Origin: Sulfobacillus benefaciens
GTDB taxonomy: Bacteria > Bacillota > Sulfobacillia > Sulfobacillales > Sulfobacillaceae
Reading direction: 5' to 3'
DNA: 64,000 bases
NCBI GenBank assembly: GCA_003023695.1
Contig: PXYW01000004.1
Span: 14,613-78,612, forward strand
Numbering within the stretch: the stretch's first letter is position 1; every line of letters starts with the position of its first letter. Of the stretch, positions 16,293-24,913 are shown piece after piece. The notes under the pieces were generated by a model, which saw only the letters and a list, made by a program, of their open reading frames with translations, was not told the origin of the DNA and made no database searches. The position numbers were made by a program, and so were the translations under genes.

Positions 16293-17750
16293 CTAGCGAT
16301 CCAAACAGCTATAACACAACTCAAAACTTTTATTAATTAAAGGAAAATCTCCCACCGCGTTGCCCGCAACCGCTTTGGCTAGCAGTGGCCAGTTGCGGAA
16401 CGGACCGGAACGGACATGGTAGCGGATGACCTGCCCGCGATCAACGGCTACGATGTGGGCATTGAGCCCATGAGGGGATTCAGAAAATGTCACCGCTTGC
16501 CCGGCAAGGTCCGATGGCGGCTCCCAAACTGGTAGGGCGCCATGAATTCGACTTCTCTGCAACACCCGTTCCATGAGTCGCCAAGAAGCCTCCACTTCGT
16601 CTAACCGTACCTTGAAGCGGCTGGAAACGTCCCCAGAAGTTTCACTGGCATAGTCCAGAGGCCAGCCCTCATAGAGCGGCATTTGTTGTCGCGCATCAAA
16701 AGTCAGCCCCGATGCACGCGCCACAATGCCTTGGCCACCAAGTCGCAAAGCATCGCTTTGGCGCACCACTCCTACTCCCTCCATCCGGTCTTGAAAACCG
16801 TGATGGCCTTGCACCAAGGAGCGCCACGGCCGCCACTCCCGCTGTAGTTCAACAATCAGGGTGCCCAAGGCTTCGATGTCCACGTCCAAAGGTTTTCCCG
16901 CCTGGACGGTATCAAACAGCAACCGATGACCAAATATGACCTCAAGACCGCGCTGCCATCGTTCTTTCATCGCCAACGCCCTTTGATTGGCCACTGAAAA
17001 TCCCACCCCAGCGGGTATTTGGGCCAGGTCATTGAGATGGCTTAATATGCGCTCCGATTCCAATACCAGAATTCGTTGCCACTGTATCTCCTCGGGGATT
17101 TGATACCCTGCCATTTCTTCCACCGCCATGGCCAAATTAGTCTGGTGGGACACGGTGTCAGCTCCACAAATGCGAGAAATTAAAGGCCACACAGAGCCTA
17201 TGGGACGACCTTGCAACTGGCCTTCCACACCACGATGGTTTTGAAACAGGTGAAGATCCACGTGTAAGATATTTTCCCCGATGATGCTAAAGACAAAGTG
17301 GCCGGATTCGATAATTCCGGCGTGAGTCGGTCCCACTTTCATAATGGTGACGCCTTCACCCTCCACCGTCTGTGCGGGATTATTTGGCGCCACCTCAATC
17401 CACTGTGGTTTGCTCGGTGCGTTCGGTCCTGCCAACGGATAAAATCCATCAGGCCACCTGGGATTACGCACCAAAGCCCGTAAGTCAGGATGCCCTTTTG
17501 GCCGATAGCCAAACATATCGTGAATTTCTCTTTCGTCCCAAGCCACTTCCGGCAATTCCACTGTCAACGAGGGAAATTCCACGCCGTCCATATCCCAATT
17601 TTCCTCGGCAATCTGCCCACTAGGCATAAGCCAGTGGATGGAGATACGGCCTCCGGCAAAGGCCGTCACCCCAAGCACATGCGCTCCCAAATTTTTTCGC
17701 CGAACATTGTGGGCAGCCCAATCGTTTTCTGTCATCAGCGTGGCAATCAT
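16293..17750 (-). CDS. Fused NuoC/NuoD-like large subunit of a hydrogenase-related complex, nickel site altered
   Basis: 485 residues: about 1-110 are the 30-kDa (NuoC) domain (LPEVAWDEREIHDMFGYRPKGHPDLRALV), about 115-485 the 49-kDa/large-subunit domain, the same fusion order as HycE/HyfG. In true NiFe hydrogenases the N-terminal motif is RxCGxCxxxH; here it is RICGADTVSH with C195 kept and the second Cys replaced by D198. The C-terminal pair is kept (C479 and C482 in ELCYSCLDR), and the protein ends there without the peptide cut off during nickel insertion, although the exact end of that peptide varies among families. It resembles energy-converting-hydrogenase-related (Ehr) complexes with unknown substrate. 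Its stop follows 12 bases before the small subunit; its start overlaps the preceding gene by 4 bases. Confidence 0.88.
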   Translation of the reverse strand: MIATLMTENDWAAHNVRRKNLGAHVLGVTAFAGGRISIHWLMPSGQIAEENWDMDGVEFPSLTVELPEVAWDEREIHDMFGYRPKGHPDLRALVRNPRWPDGFYPLAGPNAPSKPQWIEVAPNNPAQTVEGEGVTIMKVGPTHAGIIESGHFVFSIIGENILHVDLHLFQNHRGVEGQLQGRPIGSVWPLISRICGADTVSHQTNLAMAVEEMAGYQIPEEIQWQRILVLESERILSHLNDLAQIPAGVGFSVANQRALAMKERWQRGLEVIFGHRLLFDTVQAGKPLDVDIEALGTLIVELQREWRPWRSLVQGHHGFQDRMEGVGVVRQSDALRLGGQGIVARASGLTFDARQQMPLYEGWPLDYASETSGDVSSRFKVRLDEVEASWRLMERVLQRSRIHGALPVWEPPSDLAGQAVTFSESPHGLNAHIVAVDRGQVIRYHVRSGPFRNWPLLAKAVAGNAVGDFPLINKSFELCYSCLDR

Positions 17751-19099
17751 GCTCTTTCCCCCCCAACAACCGCCGTGCTCGAACCATGACTAGTCGCTTC
17801 CATATCTTCCTGGCTGCCTGATACGGAAAAATTCAAACCTCCCCAAAGGCCACTCAGGAGATGGTAGGTTAAAGCAGCAAACGTCACCAAAAGCGCTAAA
17901 CTCAGCACAGCGATGAGCCACACCTGGTGCATTTGCCACATGGCATGAAGCATGATCCATTCACTGTAAGCCAATCCCAGTGGGGGTACTCCAGCCAGTG
18001 CCAAAATACCGAGTGACCAACTTATCGCCAGTCCCGGATAAGTTTTAGCCATGCCAGTAATCTTTTCCAATCGTTTGCTGTGATAGGCCGCGGATAGATG
18101 ACCCGACAGGTAAAACAGGGTGGACTTAATGGCCGCATGGAAAACCAACTGCAACAACGCGGCCATTTCGGCCAATGGGGTACCAATCCCAAATCCAATG
18201 GCCATAATGCCCACCTGCTCAATCGACGAATAGGCTAGCAGCCGCTTGATATCGCGTTGCACCAACAACGCTAAGGACCCCACGGTAATCGACAGCACCC
18301 CATAAAATATCAACAAGTGGGGGCCAGACAGCAATGCTGTCGAAGGCTGTGGCACAGCTGCCACAAATCGTTCGATAGTCACCAGGCACAGACCCAAAAG
18401 AGCCCCCGACAAAAGTCCGCTCACCGGAGACGGCGCCTCCGAATGAGCATCCGGCAGCCAGGTGTGAAATGGTACCAACCCCACTTTAGTGCCGATCCCG
18501 CTCACAATAAGGATGGTGGCAACACCTCGCACAATGGGAGCAATGGCATGGTAATGGCGGGCAAGATTGCTATAAGCCAAAGTATTCCAGCCTAATCCCT
18601 GAAATCTTAATCCCGCATAAACGAAAATGATGCCAATAAGCGCCAAGGCTAACCCCACCGACGCAATGACAATATATTTCCATGCCGCCTCCAACGCCCT
18701 CCGGTTTCCCATTTCCACTACCAAAGCGCCAGATGCCAGAGTAGAAAACTCAATGGCCACCCACGACACCATTAAATTTTCAGCAAGCACAATCGCCGCA
18801 AGCGCTCCCCAAAACAACGCCCACCAAACGTAGTAACGCCCTACGCGAATATCTTCATGCTCCCTTAAGAACCAGATACTGTCCCAGGCGCTGGTAGTGG
18901 CCAACACGGTGACCACCAACAGCAAAATATCTTGCCAATCTCCCTGGAAAACCGAGGCATACATGTCCACAAAGGTCGCCACTAACACCATAGATACCCA
19001 AAGCGCGATGACCAGGGAAATTTTACGAATTTGCAGTGACACCCCTAGTAAGGCTAAAACAATCACGATCAAGGGTCCTAGTCCATATTGCATGTCCAT
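17747..19099 (-). CDS. HyfF-like proton-pumping membrane subunit (NuoN/MrpD type)
   Basis: 450 residues with about 13 hydrophobic helices. Conserved antiporter-like features: TKVGLVPFHTWLPDAHSEAPSPVSGLLSG (discontinuous helix with charged residues), LVQRDIKRLLAYSSIEQVGIMAIG and AAIKSTLFYLSG with the pumping-channel Lys. It would move protons or sodium when the complex turns over. The last 4 bases overlap the large-subunit start (ATGA-type coupling); 2 bases separate it from the preceding HyfE-like gene. Confidence 0.9.
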   Translation of the reverse strand: MDMQYGLGPLIVIVLALLGVSLQIRKISLVIALWVSMVLVATFVDMYASVFQGDWQDILLLVVTVLATTSAWDSIWFLREHEDIRVGRYYVWWALFWGALAAIVLAENLMVSWVAIEFSTLASGALVVEMGNRRALEAAWKYIVIASVGLALALIGIIFVYAGLRFQGLGWNTLAYSNLARHYHAIAPIVRGVATILIVSGIGTKVGLVPFHTWLPDAHSEAPSPVSGLLSGALLGLCLVTIERFVAAVPQPSTALLSGPHLLIFYGVLSITVGSLALLVQRDIKRLLAYSSIEQVGIMAIGFGIGTPLAEMAALLQLVFHAAIKSTLFYLSGHLSAAYHSKRLEKITGMAKTYPGLAISWSLGILALAGVPPLGLAYSEWIMLHAMWQMHQVWLIAVLSLALLVTFAALTYHLLSGLWGGLNFSVSGSQEDMEATSHGSSTAVVGGERA

Positions 19100-19101
19100 T
19101 T

Positions 19102-19725
19102 TTACCCCCTTAACCGTCGTAGAGCTACAACATCTGTCGTCTTAAACTGATGATGGATACGGTGACTCATCCAAACCAAAATAGCGGCAGCCACCAATAA
19201 ATCCACCAGCATCCCAAATTCCATAAAAGTGGGCAAGGCGCCCGCCACTGACGCCGCTAGCACCACCAAACCATTTTCAATCCCCACTAGCGCAGCTACC
19301 TGAGATAAAACATGGCGGCGACTAACAATCATTAACAGCCCCAAATGGATACTCGCCAATCCGTAAAAGAACAAGGTGCGATGCAAAATAATTCCGGTTG
19401 GTGTCAACAACTGAATCACATGCCCCACCGCCAGGAGCAATCCTGCTGCCACCGGATAAGCCCAAAACGGCAATGGCTGATCTTGCCGAAATTCTGTAGG
19501 CCACCTTGAGACAACACGGTACATGGATCCCGGAATCAGCCCGACCTTGATGGCCAGCGTGGCGGCCATAATGGCCGCCACAGCCCAGGACAACCGCTCC
19601 GTGGAACCCACCATAATGGTCAACGCCATGCCCTCCATGGCCAAAAACAACAGTCCATACACCATATTCCGGGACCACAGTAGGCCCACGGCCCCGGCAA
19701 ATACCAAAAATCCGGCGATTGCCAT
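19102..19725 (-). CDS. HyfE-like small membrane subunit
   Basis: 207 residues with six to seven predicted helices, matching the HyfE family (related to NuoK). It includes SRRHVLSQVAALVGIENGLVVLAA, which resembles the conserved Glu-bearing helix of NuoK/MrpC (GIENG). The start codon abuts the HyfC-like stop directly. Part of the membrane arm between HyfC and HyfF. Confidence 0.85.
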   Translation of the reverse strand: MAIAGFLVFAGAVGLLWSRNMVYGLLFLAMEGMALTIMVGSTERLSWAVAAIMAATLAIKVGLIPGSMYRVVSRWPTEFRQDQPLPFWAYPVAAGLLLAVGHVIQLLTPTGIILHRTLFFYGLASIHLGLLMIVSRRHVLSQVAALVGIENGLVVLAASVAGALPTFMEFGMLVDLLVAAAILVWMSHRIHHQFKTTDVVALRRLRG

Positions 19726-20625
19726 TTAGTTGAATCCTCCCGTCATCACCAGATAAAAGGCCAGAAGCCCTAAACCTGAGGCCATTGCTAAATATGTGGG
19801 CACTTGGAAATATCGCAGCTTGGAAAACCGGCTTTCAATGCCGCCCACTAAGGCAGCGGTACCCATAATTTCTACGATATGAAGCACAGCGGTAAGCAAA
19901 GGCGACGCCAATGAGGGGGAAAGCCACACCCATCCGAGACCTAGCAGTGCCGTGTATTTAATCGCTACGGCCGCTTGATTTTCCGCCAATAGCCGCCCGT
20001 CATATTCCAGCACCGTCGCCTCGTGCATCATGGTCAATTCTAAGTGGGTATCTACATTGTCAATCGGCAACCGCCCTAGTTCCGCCAAAATCACCAAGCC
20101 ATAACTGACCGTTGCCATCCCCCACGGCAATAGCGAAAGATGGCCTACCACTGGAGTAATCGCAGTGCGTCCGGAAACAGCCCATAGTATGCCAAAAGCA
20201 GCGAACAGCGCCGGTTCAATCCCAGCCCCCAACGTTGTGATCCGGCTAGATCCCAACCCGCCAAAGGTACCTGCACTGTCCAGTCCGGCCAAGCCAACCC
20301 AAAATCGTTCAAGGGCCAACAAAAAGAACAAAGTTAACAGATCATGCGGCCAAGAATTGGGCACCCGGCCCGCCCAGGGAATGGTCCCTGCCACCAGTAT
20401 CATTGCCGCCAAGCTAATGCTCGGCGCAACCCGAAATATCCACGAGCTATATTCGGGTACTGTGGTTTCTTTGCCCCAAGTTTTGGCTAGTACCCAATAT
20501 CCCCACCACAAACTGGGTCCGCGGCGACCTTGCAGCCGTGCTTTGACAACTTGGGTGATGCCTAAAACTAATGGCGCCATCATGATGACCACCACCACAG
20601 AAATCCCCTGTACCCCCCACAACAC
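19726..20625 (-). CDS. HyfC-like membrane subunit (NuoH type)
   Basis: 299 residues, eight or so helices, of the HycD/HyfC/NuoH family that anchors the hydrophilic catalytic part to the membrane. Motifs: QVVKARLQGRRGPSLWWGYWVLAKTWGKE near the N-terminus, typical of the QR.GP stretch, and ELGRLPIDNVDTHLELTMMHEA, the conserved acidic loop. It begins 21 bases after the HyfB-like gene and abuts the HyfE-like start. Confidence 0.9.
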   Translation of the reverse strand: MLWGVQGISVVVVIMMAPLVLGITQVVKARLQGRRGPSLWWGYWVLAKTWGKETTVPEYSSWIFRVAPSISLAAMILVAGTIPWAGRVPNSWPHDLLTLFFLLALERFWVGLAGLDSAGTFGGLGSSRITTLGAGIEPALFAAFGILWAVSGRTAITPVVGHLSLLPWGMATVSYGLVILAELGRLPIDNVDTHLELTMMHEATVLEYDGRLLAENQAAVAIKYTALLGLGWVWLSPSLASPLLTAVLHIVEIMGTAALVGGIESRFSKLRYFQVPTYLAMASGLGLLAFYLVMTGGFN

Positions 20626-20646
20626 GGCCCGATACCCCCAGATTTA

Positions 20647-22533
20647 TTAATGTAAGACCAGCAACATCATGCCAACCGCCACCAGCAAATAGGTTAGATA
20701 CAAGCGCACTGGCCCTGCTTGAATTCGCGCAGTGGATTTTGACAACCACCAGGCCATTTGATATCCGGGCCGATATAAATACCGTTCCCAGGTTGGGGTA
20801 GTGCCCCCTTTGTAGACCAATCGTTCTGGAAAATCCCGTGAGTTTTCGCCAATGCGGGACAACTGACGATGGGGCCGATAAATCACGGCAAACGTGGTCC
20901 GAATGGCCTTGGTCATGGATGAGGAGGAAAACTGCATAGCCGGTGTGGCATCGCCGCCGCAAGCCCAACGCGGTACCGTGCGCGCTTGCGATGGGCGCGC
21001 CAACAACACCAACGCCACAACAGCGATACCAAGAAGCACCGCGATCAGGGTGGTCTTTATTGGCAGCAACAAGGAGACCGCATGGTAAGAAGTAGTCGGA
21101 TCAATACTTCCAATGACCCGTACCACCGGCTCGGGGAACACCCCCAGGGCTAATGATATCAAGGCCAGTCCCAATATAGGGGCCGTAATACTGCGTCCTA
21201 AAGGAACTTGGGCAACACGCTGCCTTGGCTGGCCCAAGAAGGTCACTCCTGATGCTTTGACAAAGCACATGCCCGCCAAAGCGCTAGTCGTCGCCAGCAC
21301 CAAAGCCAATCCCAGCGCTGACGCCGCCCAAAGCCCATGGAACCCCGTCGCCAGTGACAGCAAACCACGGAAGGTTAGCCACTCACTCACAAAACCATTA
21401 AATGGGGGCAACGCGCTAATTGCCATGGAACCCAAAAGAAATCCCAATGCCACACCCGGTATGGTACGAATCAGTCCCCCCAGGTGTTCGGCGTCGAGAG
21501 TGCCGGTATGCTGTTCCACGGCACCGGCCGCTAAAAACAACTGACTTTTAAAAAGAGCATGGTTCAGGGTATGGAACAAAGATGCGACCAATCCCACAAC
21601 AGCTATTTGCGGATGATGCAAATCAATGCCCACGCCCATTACTCCCAAGCCCAAGAAAATGATGCCAATATTCTCGATGCTGTGGTACGCCAATAAGCGT
21701 TTTAAATCGTGTTCCATTAACGCGTAAAGAACACCTAAAAGGCTCGATACTGCCCCTAGCACCAGCAACACAATCGGCCATAGCAAGGCCGTGGCCCCCA
21801 AATCCATCAAAAGAAATTGCACAATGCCAAAAACACCAAGTTTAATCATGGCACCGGACATCAAGCTCGACACCGGAGCCGGCGCCACGGGATGCGCCCG
21901 AGGCAACCAGACATGAAAGGGAATAATCCCGCATTTAATGGCAAACCCTAATGTCAACAGCGCAAACACTCCGCTCTTGGTTTCCCAAGGCAAAAAGCGG
22001 GCTTTAGCGGCCCATAAAGCAAAATTCATGGAGTGCAGCGAAGCAGCCATCAAGAGCAATCCAGCCAAAATGGCCATCGCGCTTATTTGCGACATGACCA
22101 AGTAGATATATCCTGCCTTGATGACGCCGGGCTCTTCATGATGCGAGACAACCAACAGAAACGATGTCGCCGCCATTACTTCCCATGCGGTCATAAACAC
22201 CCACACGGTTTGCGACAAGATGACCGCAGCCATCGCCAAAACGAACCACGGCAGCCAAAATCCGGTGAAGACTTGATTATGTTGCTGGTATCCCACCCGA
22301 TACCAGGCAGCCATGGTACTGACAATGCCTACCACCAGCAAAAACCACGCCCGAAGCGGTGTCATTTGAAAATACGGCGTCCATAAATGAATAGAACGAA
22401 AGTCCCATAGCCCTATAACGGCCAAAGCTAGTACACCAATACTTAAACCTAACATCAGATATTGTGAGAGGACTCGATTAAATGCGGCCACAGAGGCCGC
22501 CAGGCCGATCGCGACAATCCCATAAGTCAGCAT
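20647..22533 (-). CDS. HyfB-like proton-pumping membrane subunit (NuoL type)
   Basis: 628 residues with 14 or more hydrophobic helices. Typical of NuoL/HyfB: KCGIIPFHVWLPRAHPVAPAPVSSLMSG, EHDLKRLLAYHSIENIGIIFLGLG and HTLNHALFKSQLFLAAGAV with the channel Lys. Second gene of the operon, 28 bases after the ArsR regulator. With HyfF it gives the complex two antiporter-like subunits, as in hydrogenase-4. Confidence 0.92.
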   Translation of the reverse strand: MLTYGIVAIGLAASVAAFNRVLSQYLMLGLSIGVLALAVIGLWDFRSIHLWTPYFQMTPLRAWFLLVVGIVSTMAAWYRVGYQQHNQVFTGFWLPWFVLAMAAVILSQTVWVFMTAWEVMAATSFLLVVSHHEEPGVIKAGYIYLVMSQISAMAILAGLLLMAASLHSMNFALWAAKARFLPWETKSGVFALLTLGFAIKCGIIPFHVWLPRAHPVAPAPVSSLMSGAMIKLGVFGIVQFLLMDLGATALLWPIVLLVLGAVSSLLGVLYALMEHDLKRLLAYHSIENIGIIFLGLGVMGVGIDLHHPQIAVVGLVASLFHTLNHALFKSQLFLAAGAVEQHTGTLDAEHLGGLIRTIPGVALGFLLGSMAISALPPFNGFVSEWLTFRGLLSLATGFHGLWAASALGLALVLATTSALAGMCFVKASGVTFLGQPRQRVAQVPLGRSITAPILGLALISLALGVFPEPVVRVIGSIDPTTSYHAVSLLLPIKTTLIAVLLGIAVVALVLLARPSQARTVPRWACGGDATPAMQFSSSSMTKAIRTTFAVIYRPHRQLSRIGENSRDFPERLVYKGGTTPTWERYLYRPGYQMAWWLSKSTARIQAGPVRLYLTYLLVAVGMMLLVLH

Positions 22534-22561
22534 GATTAACCGTCCTTACCAAAATTTCGAT

Positions 22562-22888
22562 TTAGTCCCCGGTGCCATCTTGGTCAAGGACCATCTTCAT
22601 GGACTCCACGCGATTCTCAAAAATTTTCCGTGCAATATCCAATAAGTCAAAAACCAAATCATCTCTTACCGTGTAAAAGACATTGGTGCCCAATTTGCGA
22701 GCTTCGACCAGTTGATGACTTCGCATCACCGCCAACTGTTGAGACACCGACGACGCTTCGATGGCTAAATCCTGTTGCAGTTCAGTCACCGTCTTCTCTC
22801 CGGTTCGCAGTAATTCCAAAATTCTGAGACGCACAGGATGTCCTAACGTTTTAAACAAATCTGCCTTAAATTCATGCATCGCTGTCAT
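22562..22888 (-). CDS. ArsR-family transcriptional regulator heading the Hyf-like operon
   Basis: 108 residues with the ArsR winged helix: FKTLGHPVRLRILELLRTGEKTV, then ELQQDLAIEASSVSQQLAVMRSHQLVEARKLGTNVFYTV. The ELCVCDL metal-binding motif of ArsR/SmtB is replaced (TVTELQQDL) and there are no cysteines at all, so it does not sense metal by that site; a redox or metabolite signal is possible. ATG at 22888 has AAAGGAG 6 bases upstream. It is the first gene of the membrane-complex operon and probably represses it; the upstream gap holds palindromes. Confidence 0.85.
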   Translation of the reverse strand: MTAMHEFKADLFKTLGHPVRLRILELLRTGEKTVTELQQDLAIEASSVSQQLAVMRSHQLVEARKLGTNVFYTVRDDLVFDLLDIARKIFENRVESMKMVLDQDGTGD

Positions 22889-23128
22889 CGGTGTCTCCTT
22901 TAAAAGTCTTCATAGAGGATACCATTGCATCATGCAAACCATTATAATCTGCAAATCTTCAAATCTTTATATGTGTGAATTGTAAGATTTTATTGGTCTG
23001 GTTTTTGGTTCAAATTTAAGTAAATGTTTAACAAATTGTTGAAGCACGCAGGATTATCAAATTGTGTGACGAATCATTTCTGTATCCATCACGAGTTCAG
23101 GTACGAGCTCTCGAGGGAAAGGAGACAA
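22889..23128. promoter_or_regulatory. Divergent control region between ArsR and the binding protein
   Basis: AT-rich. Contains a 13-bp palindrome TTGCATCATGCAA (22925-22937) in the arsR leader, a TATAAT on the minus strand near 22943-22948, and AAATCTT repeated twice directly and once inverted as AAGATTT about 16 bases on (about 22953-22990). The repeats are candidate ArsR operators. Confidence 0.45.
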
Positions 23129-24853
23129 ATGATGAAAAAATTAGCAGCAGTGGGAGCGTTAAGCATCCTCTCTCTAGCAATTGCCGGGTGTGGTTCGTCG
23201 ACCAACACGACTGCCACCACCGCCACTCCACAATCTGGGGGCACAGTCGTGATTGCTTTGCCCGAGCAAACTTCTCCCAATTGGTTTTTTCCTGAGCTAT
23301 CATTAACCGCGGATACTACGGTTAATTCAGAAATTGATGACATGTCCTACGAACCATTAGTCTACTTCAACACCAAAGATCAGTTCGATCCTCAGCATTG
23401 TTTAGCGTCATCGGTGAAATGGAACGCGAAAGGCACCGTGTACACCATTCAACTAAACCGCAAATGGCACTGGTCCAATGGTGCCCCAGTCACCGCTCAA
23501 GACGTGGTCTTTACCTATCAGATCATGAGTGCTGGCAGCCAAAGCAATGTCAGCTATGCTTGGGCGTACTCCGGCGCTGGTTCCGGCGGCATGCCGACAT
23601 TGTGGAAAAGCGTGGTCGCGACAGGCCCCTACACGGTGCAAATTACCTTGAACCAGCCTAGCAGCCAGGAATGGTTTGTCCGCAACGGCATCGGACAAAT
23701 TTATCCGGTTCCCAAATCGGTATGGGATAAGTATCCTCACAGCATGTCCAAAGAATTTCAATTTATCCAAAACGTATCCAACAGCCCCAACAATGCAGTG
23801 TATAAGGTGGTAGACGGCCCATACCAATTTCAAGCAATGTCACCTAACAACTACTGGACCTTTGTACCCAATCCTAAATACAACGGACATCAGTCCTACG
23901 TCAAAAAAGTGATGTTCCAATATGAAACCTCGTCAACTGCAGAGTTCACGGCGCTCAAACAAGGCACTGTCAATTACGGGTATCTGCCAGGGGATCTGTT
24001 AGGGGTTCGCAGCGAACTCACCAATGATGTGTTGACTCCCCTATATTCCCTCGGCTTTAACTATATTCAGCTGAATATGAGCCCTCAGGCTCCCAATGGC
24101 ATTGGCAAAGCGTTTGATGAACTGCCAGTACGCCAAGCGCTGCAACTCGGAGTGAACCAGCCCGGCATCATCAATGCCGTTTACCATGGCTACGGCGTGG
24201 TAGATGATACCACCTTAGCCCCCAAACCCAAAAACATCTTTGTCGATCCAGCGTTAGCTAAGGATCCTTATGCCTATAATCCGGCTCGCGGAAAGAAAAT
24301 TTTGGAAGCCGACGGCTGGCATGAGGTTGACGGGGTTATGACCAAGCATGGCATAAAACTTGAATTTACCATGTTTGCAGCGTCAGGCAGCACCAGTTAC
24401 GATCATATCGACCAAATTCTTCAACAAGGCTGGGCCCAAGAAGGCATCATCTGCCACATTGAATACCAGCAATTCAACACGGTGGTCAGTTATAGCCCGA
24501 GTGACGCCTCGCAGTGGGCAGTATTGAATTGGAACGGCGGTTGGGGTTATGCGTCAGGGTATCCATCAGGCGGCGTTCTTTTTAAGACGGGAGCTGCTGA
24601 AAACTCTGGCAGTTACTCAAGCAACACCATGAACACCCTGATAAACGACACCTACAAGCCGGGAACCCCGAGCCAAGCAATCCAACGGATGTACAACTAC
24701 GAGGAATATGCGGCAAAACAACTGCCCGCAGCCATTTTCTTGCCCGAATTTCCCAGTCTCGTCGTGCATGCCAAGAACCTGCACGGAACATTGACCGATT
24801 ACAACCCCATTGGCGGCGTCATATTCCCCAGCCACTGGTGGATTTCCAAGTAA
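23129..24853 (+). CDS. Extracellular solute-binding lipoprotein, family 5 (peptide/nickel ABC type)
   Basis: 574 residues. Lipoprotein signal MMKKLAAVGALSILSLAIAGCGSS with lipobox IAGC. The mature part has the SBP family 5 layout: YEPLVYFNTKDQF, then VKWNAKGTVYTIQLNRKWHWSNGAPVTAQDVVFTYQ and RQALQLGVNQPGI. It should bind an oligopeptide or similar ligand outside the membrane. ATG 23129 (or the adjacent ATG 23132) fits the signal and GGGAAAGGAG upstream; the longer in-frame extension lacks a ribosome site. No permease or ATPase genes are next to it, so it must work with a transporter encoded elsewhere. A terminator follows directly. Confidence 0.9.
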   Translation: MMKKLAAVGALSILSLAIAGCGSSTNTTATTATPQSGGTVVIALPEQTSPNWFFPELSLTADTTVNSEIDDMSYEPLVYFNTKDQFDPQHCLASSVKWNAKGTVYTIQLNRKWHWSNGAPVTAQDVVFTYQIMSAGSQSNVSYAWAYSGAGSGGMPTLWKSVVATGPYTVQITLNQPSSQEWFVRNGIGQIYPVPKSVWDKYPHSMSKEFQFIQNVSNSPNNAVYKVVDGPYQFQAMSPNNYWTFVPNPKYNGHQSYVKKVMFQYETSSTAEFTALKQGTVNYGYLPGDLLGVRSELTNDVLTPLYSLGFNYIQLNMSPQAPNGIGKAFDELPVRQALQLGVNQPGIINAVYHGYGVVDDTTLAPKPKNIFVDPALAKDPYAYNPARGKKILEADGWHEVDGVMTKHGIKLEFTMFAASGSTSYDHIDQILQQGWAQEGIICHIEYQQFNTVVSYSPSDASQWAVLNWNGGWGYASGYPSGGVLFKTGAAENSGSYSSNTMNTLINDTYKPGTPSQAIQRMYNYEEYAAKQLPAAIFLPEFPSLVVHAKNLHGTLTDYNPIGGVIFPSHWWISK

Positions 24854-24858
24854 CCCAA

Positions 24859-24891
24859 ACACAGAGGGAGGCAATCTGCCCCCCTCTGTGT
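24859..24891. terminator. Terminator between the binding protein and S9 peptidase
   Basis: ACACAGAGGG (24859-24868) and CCCTCTGTGT (24882-24891) form a 10-bp stem with a 13-base loop, then TTCATCTTT. It lies 5 bases after the binding-protein stop and serves convergent genes. Confidence 0.7.
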
Positions 24892-24913
24892 TCATCTTTG
24901 CCTTATCCCCATA

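Noticed and set aside
24582-24895. Minus-strand frames antisense to the end of the binding-protein gene
   Set aside because: Antisense to a clear SBP gene, no ribosome site, and cut by the terminator.
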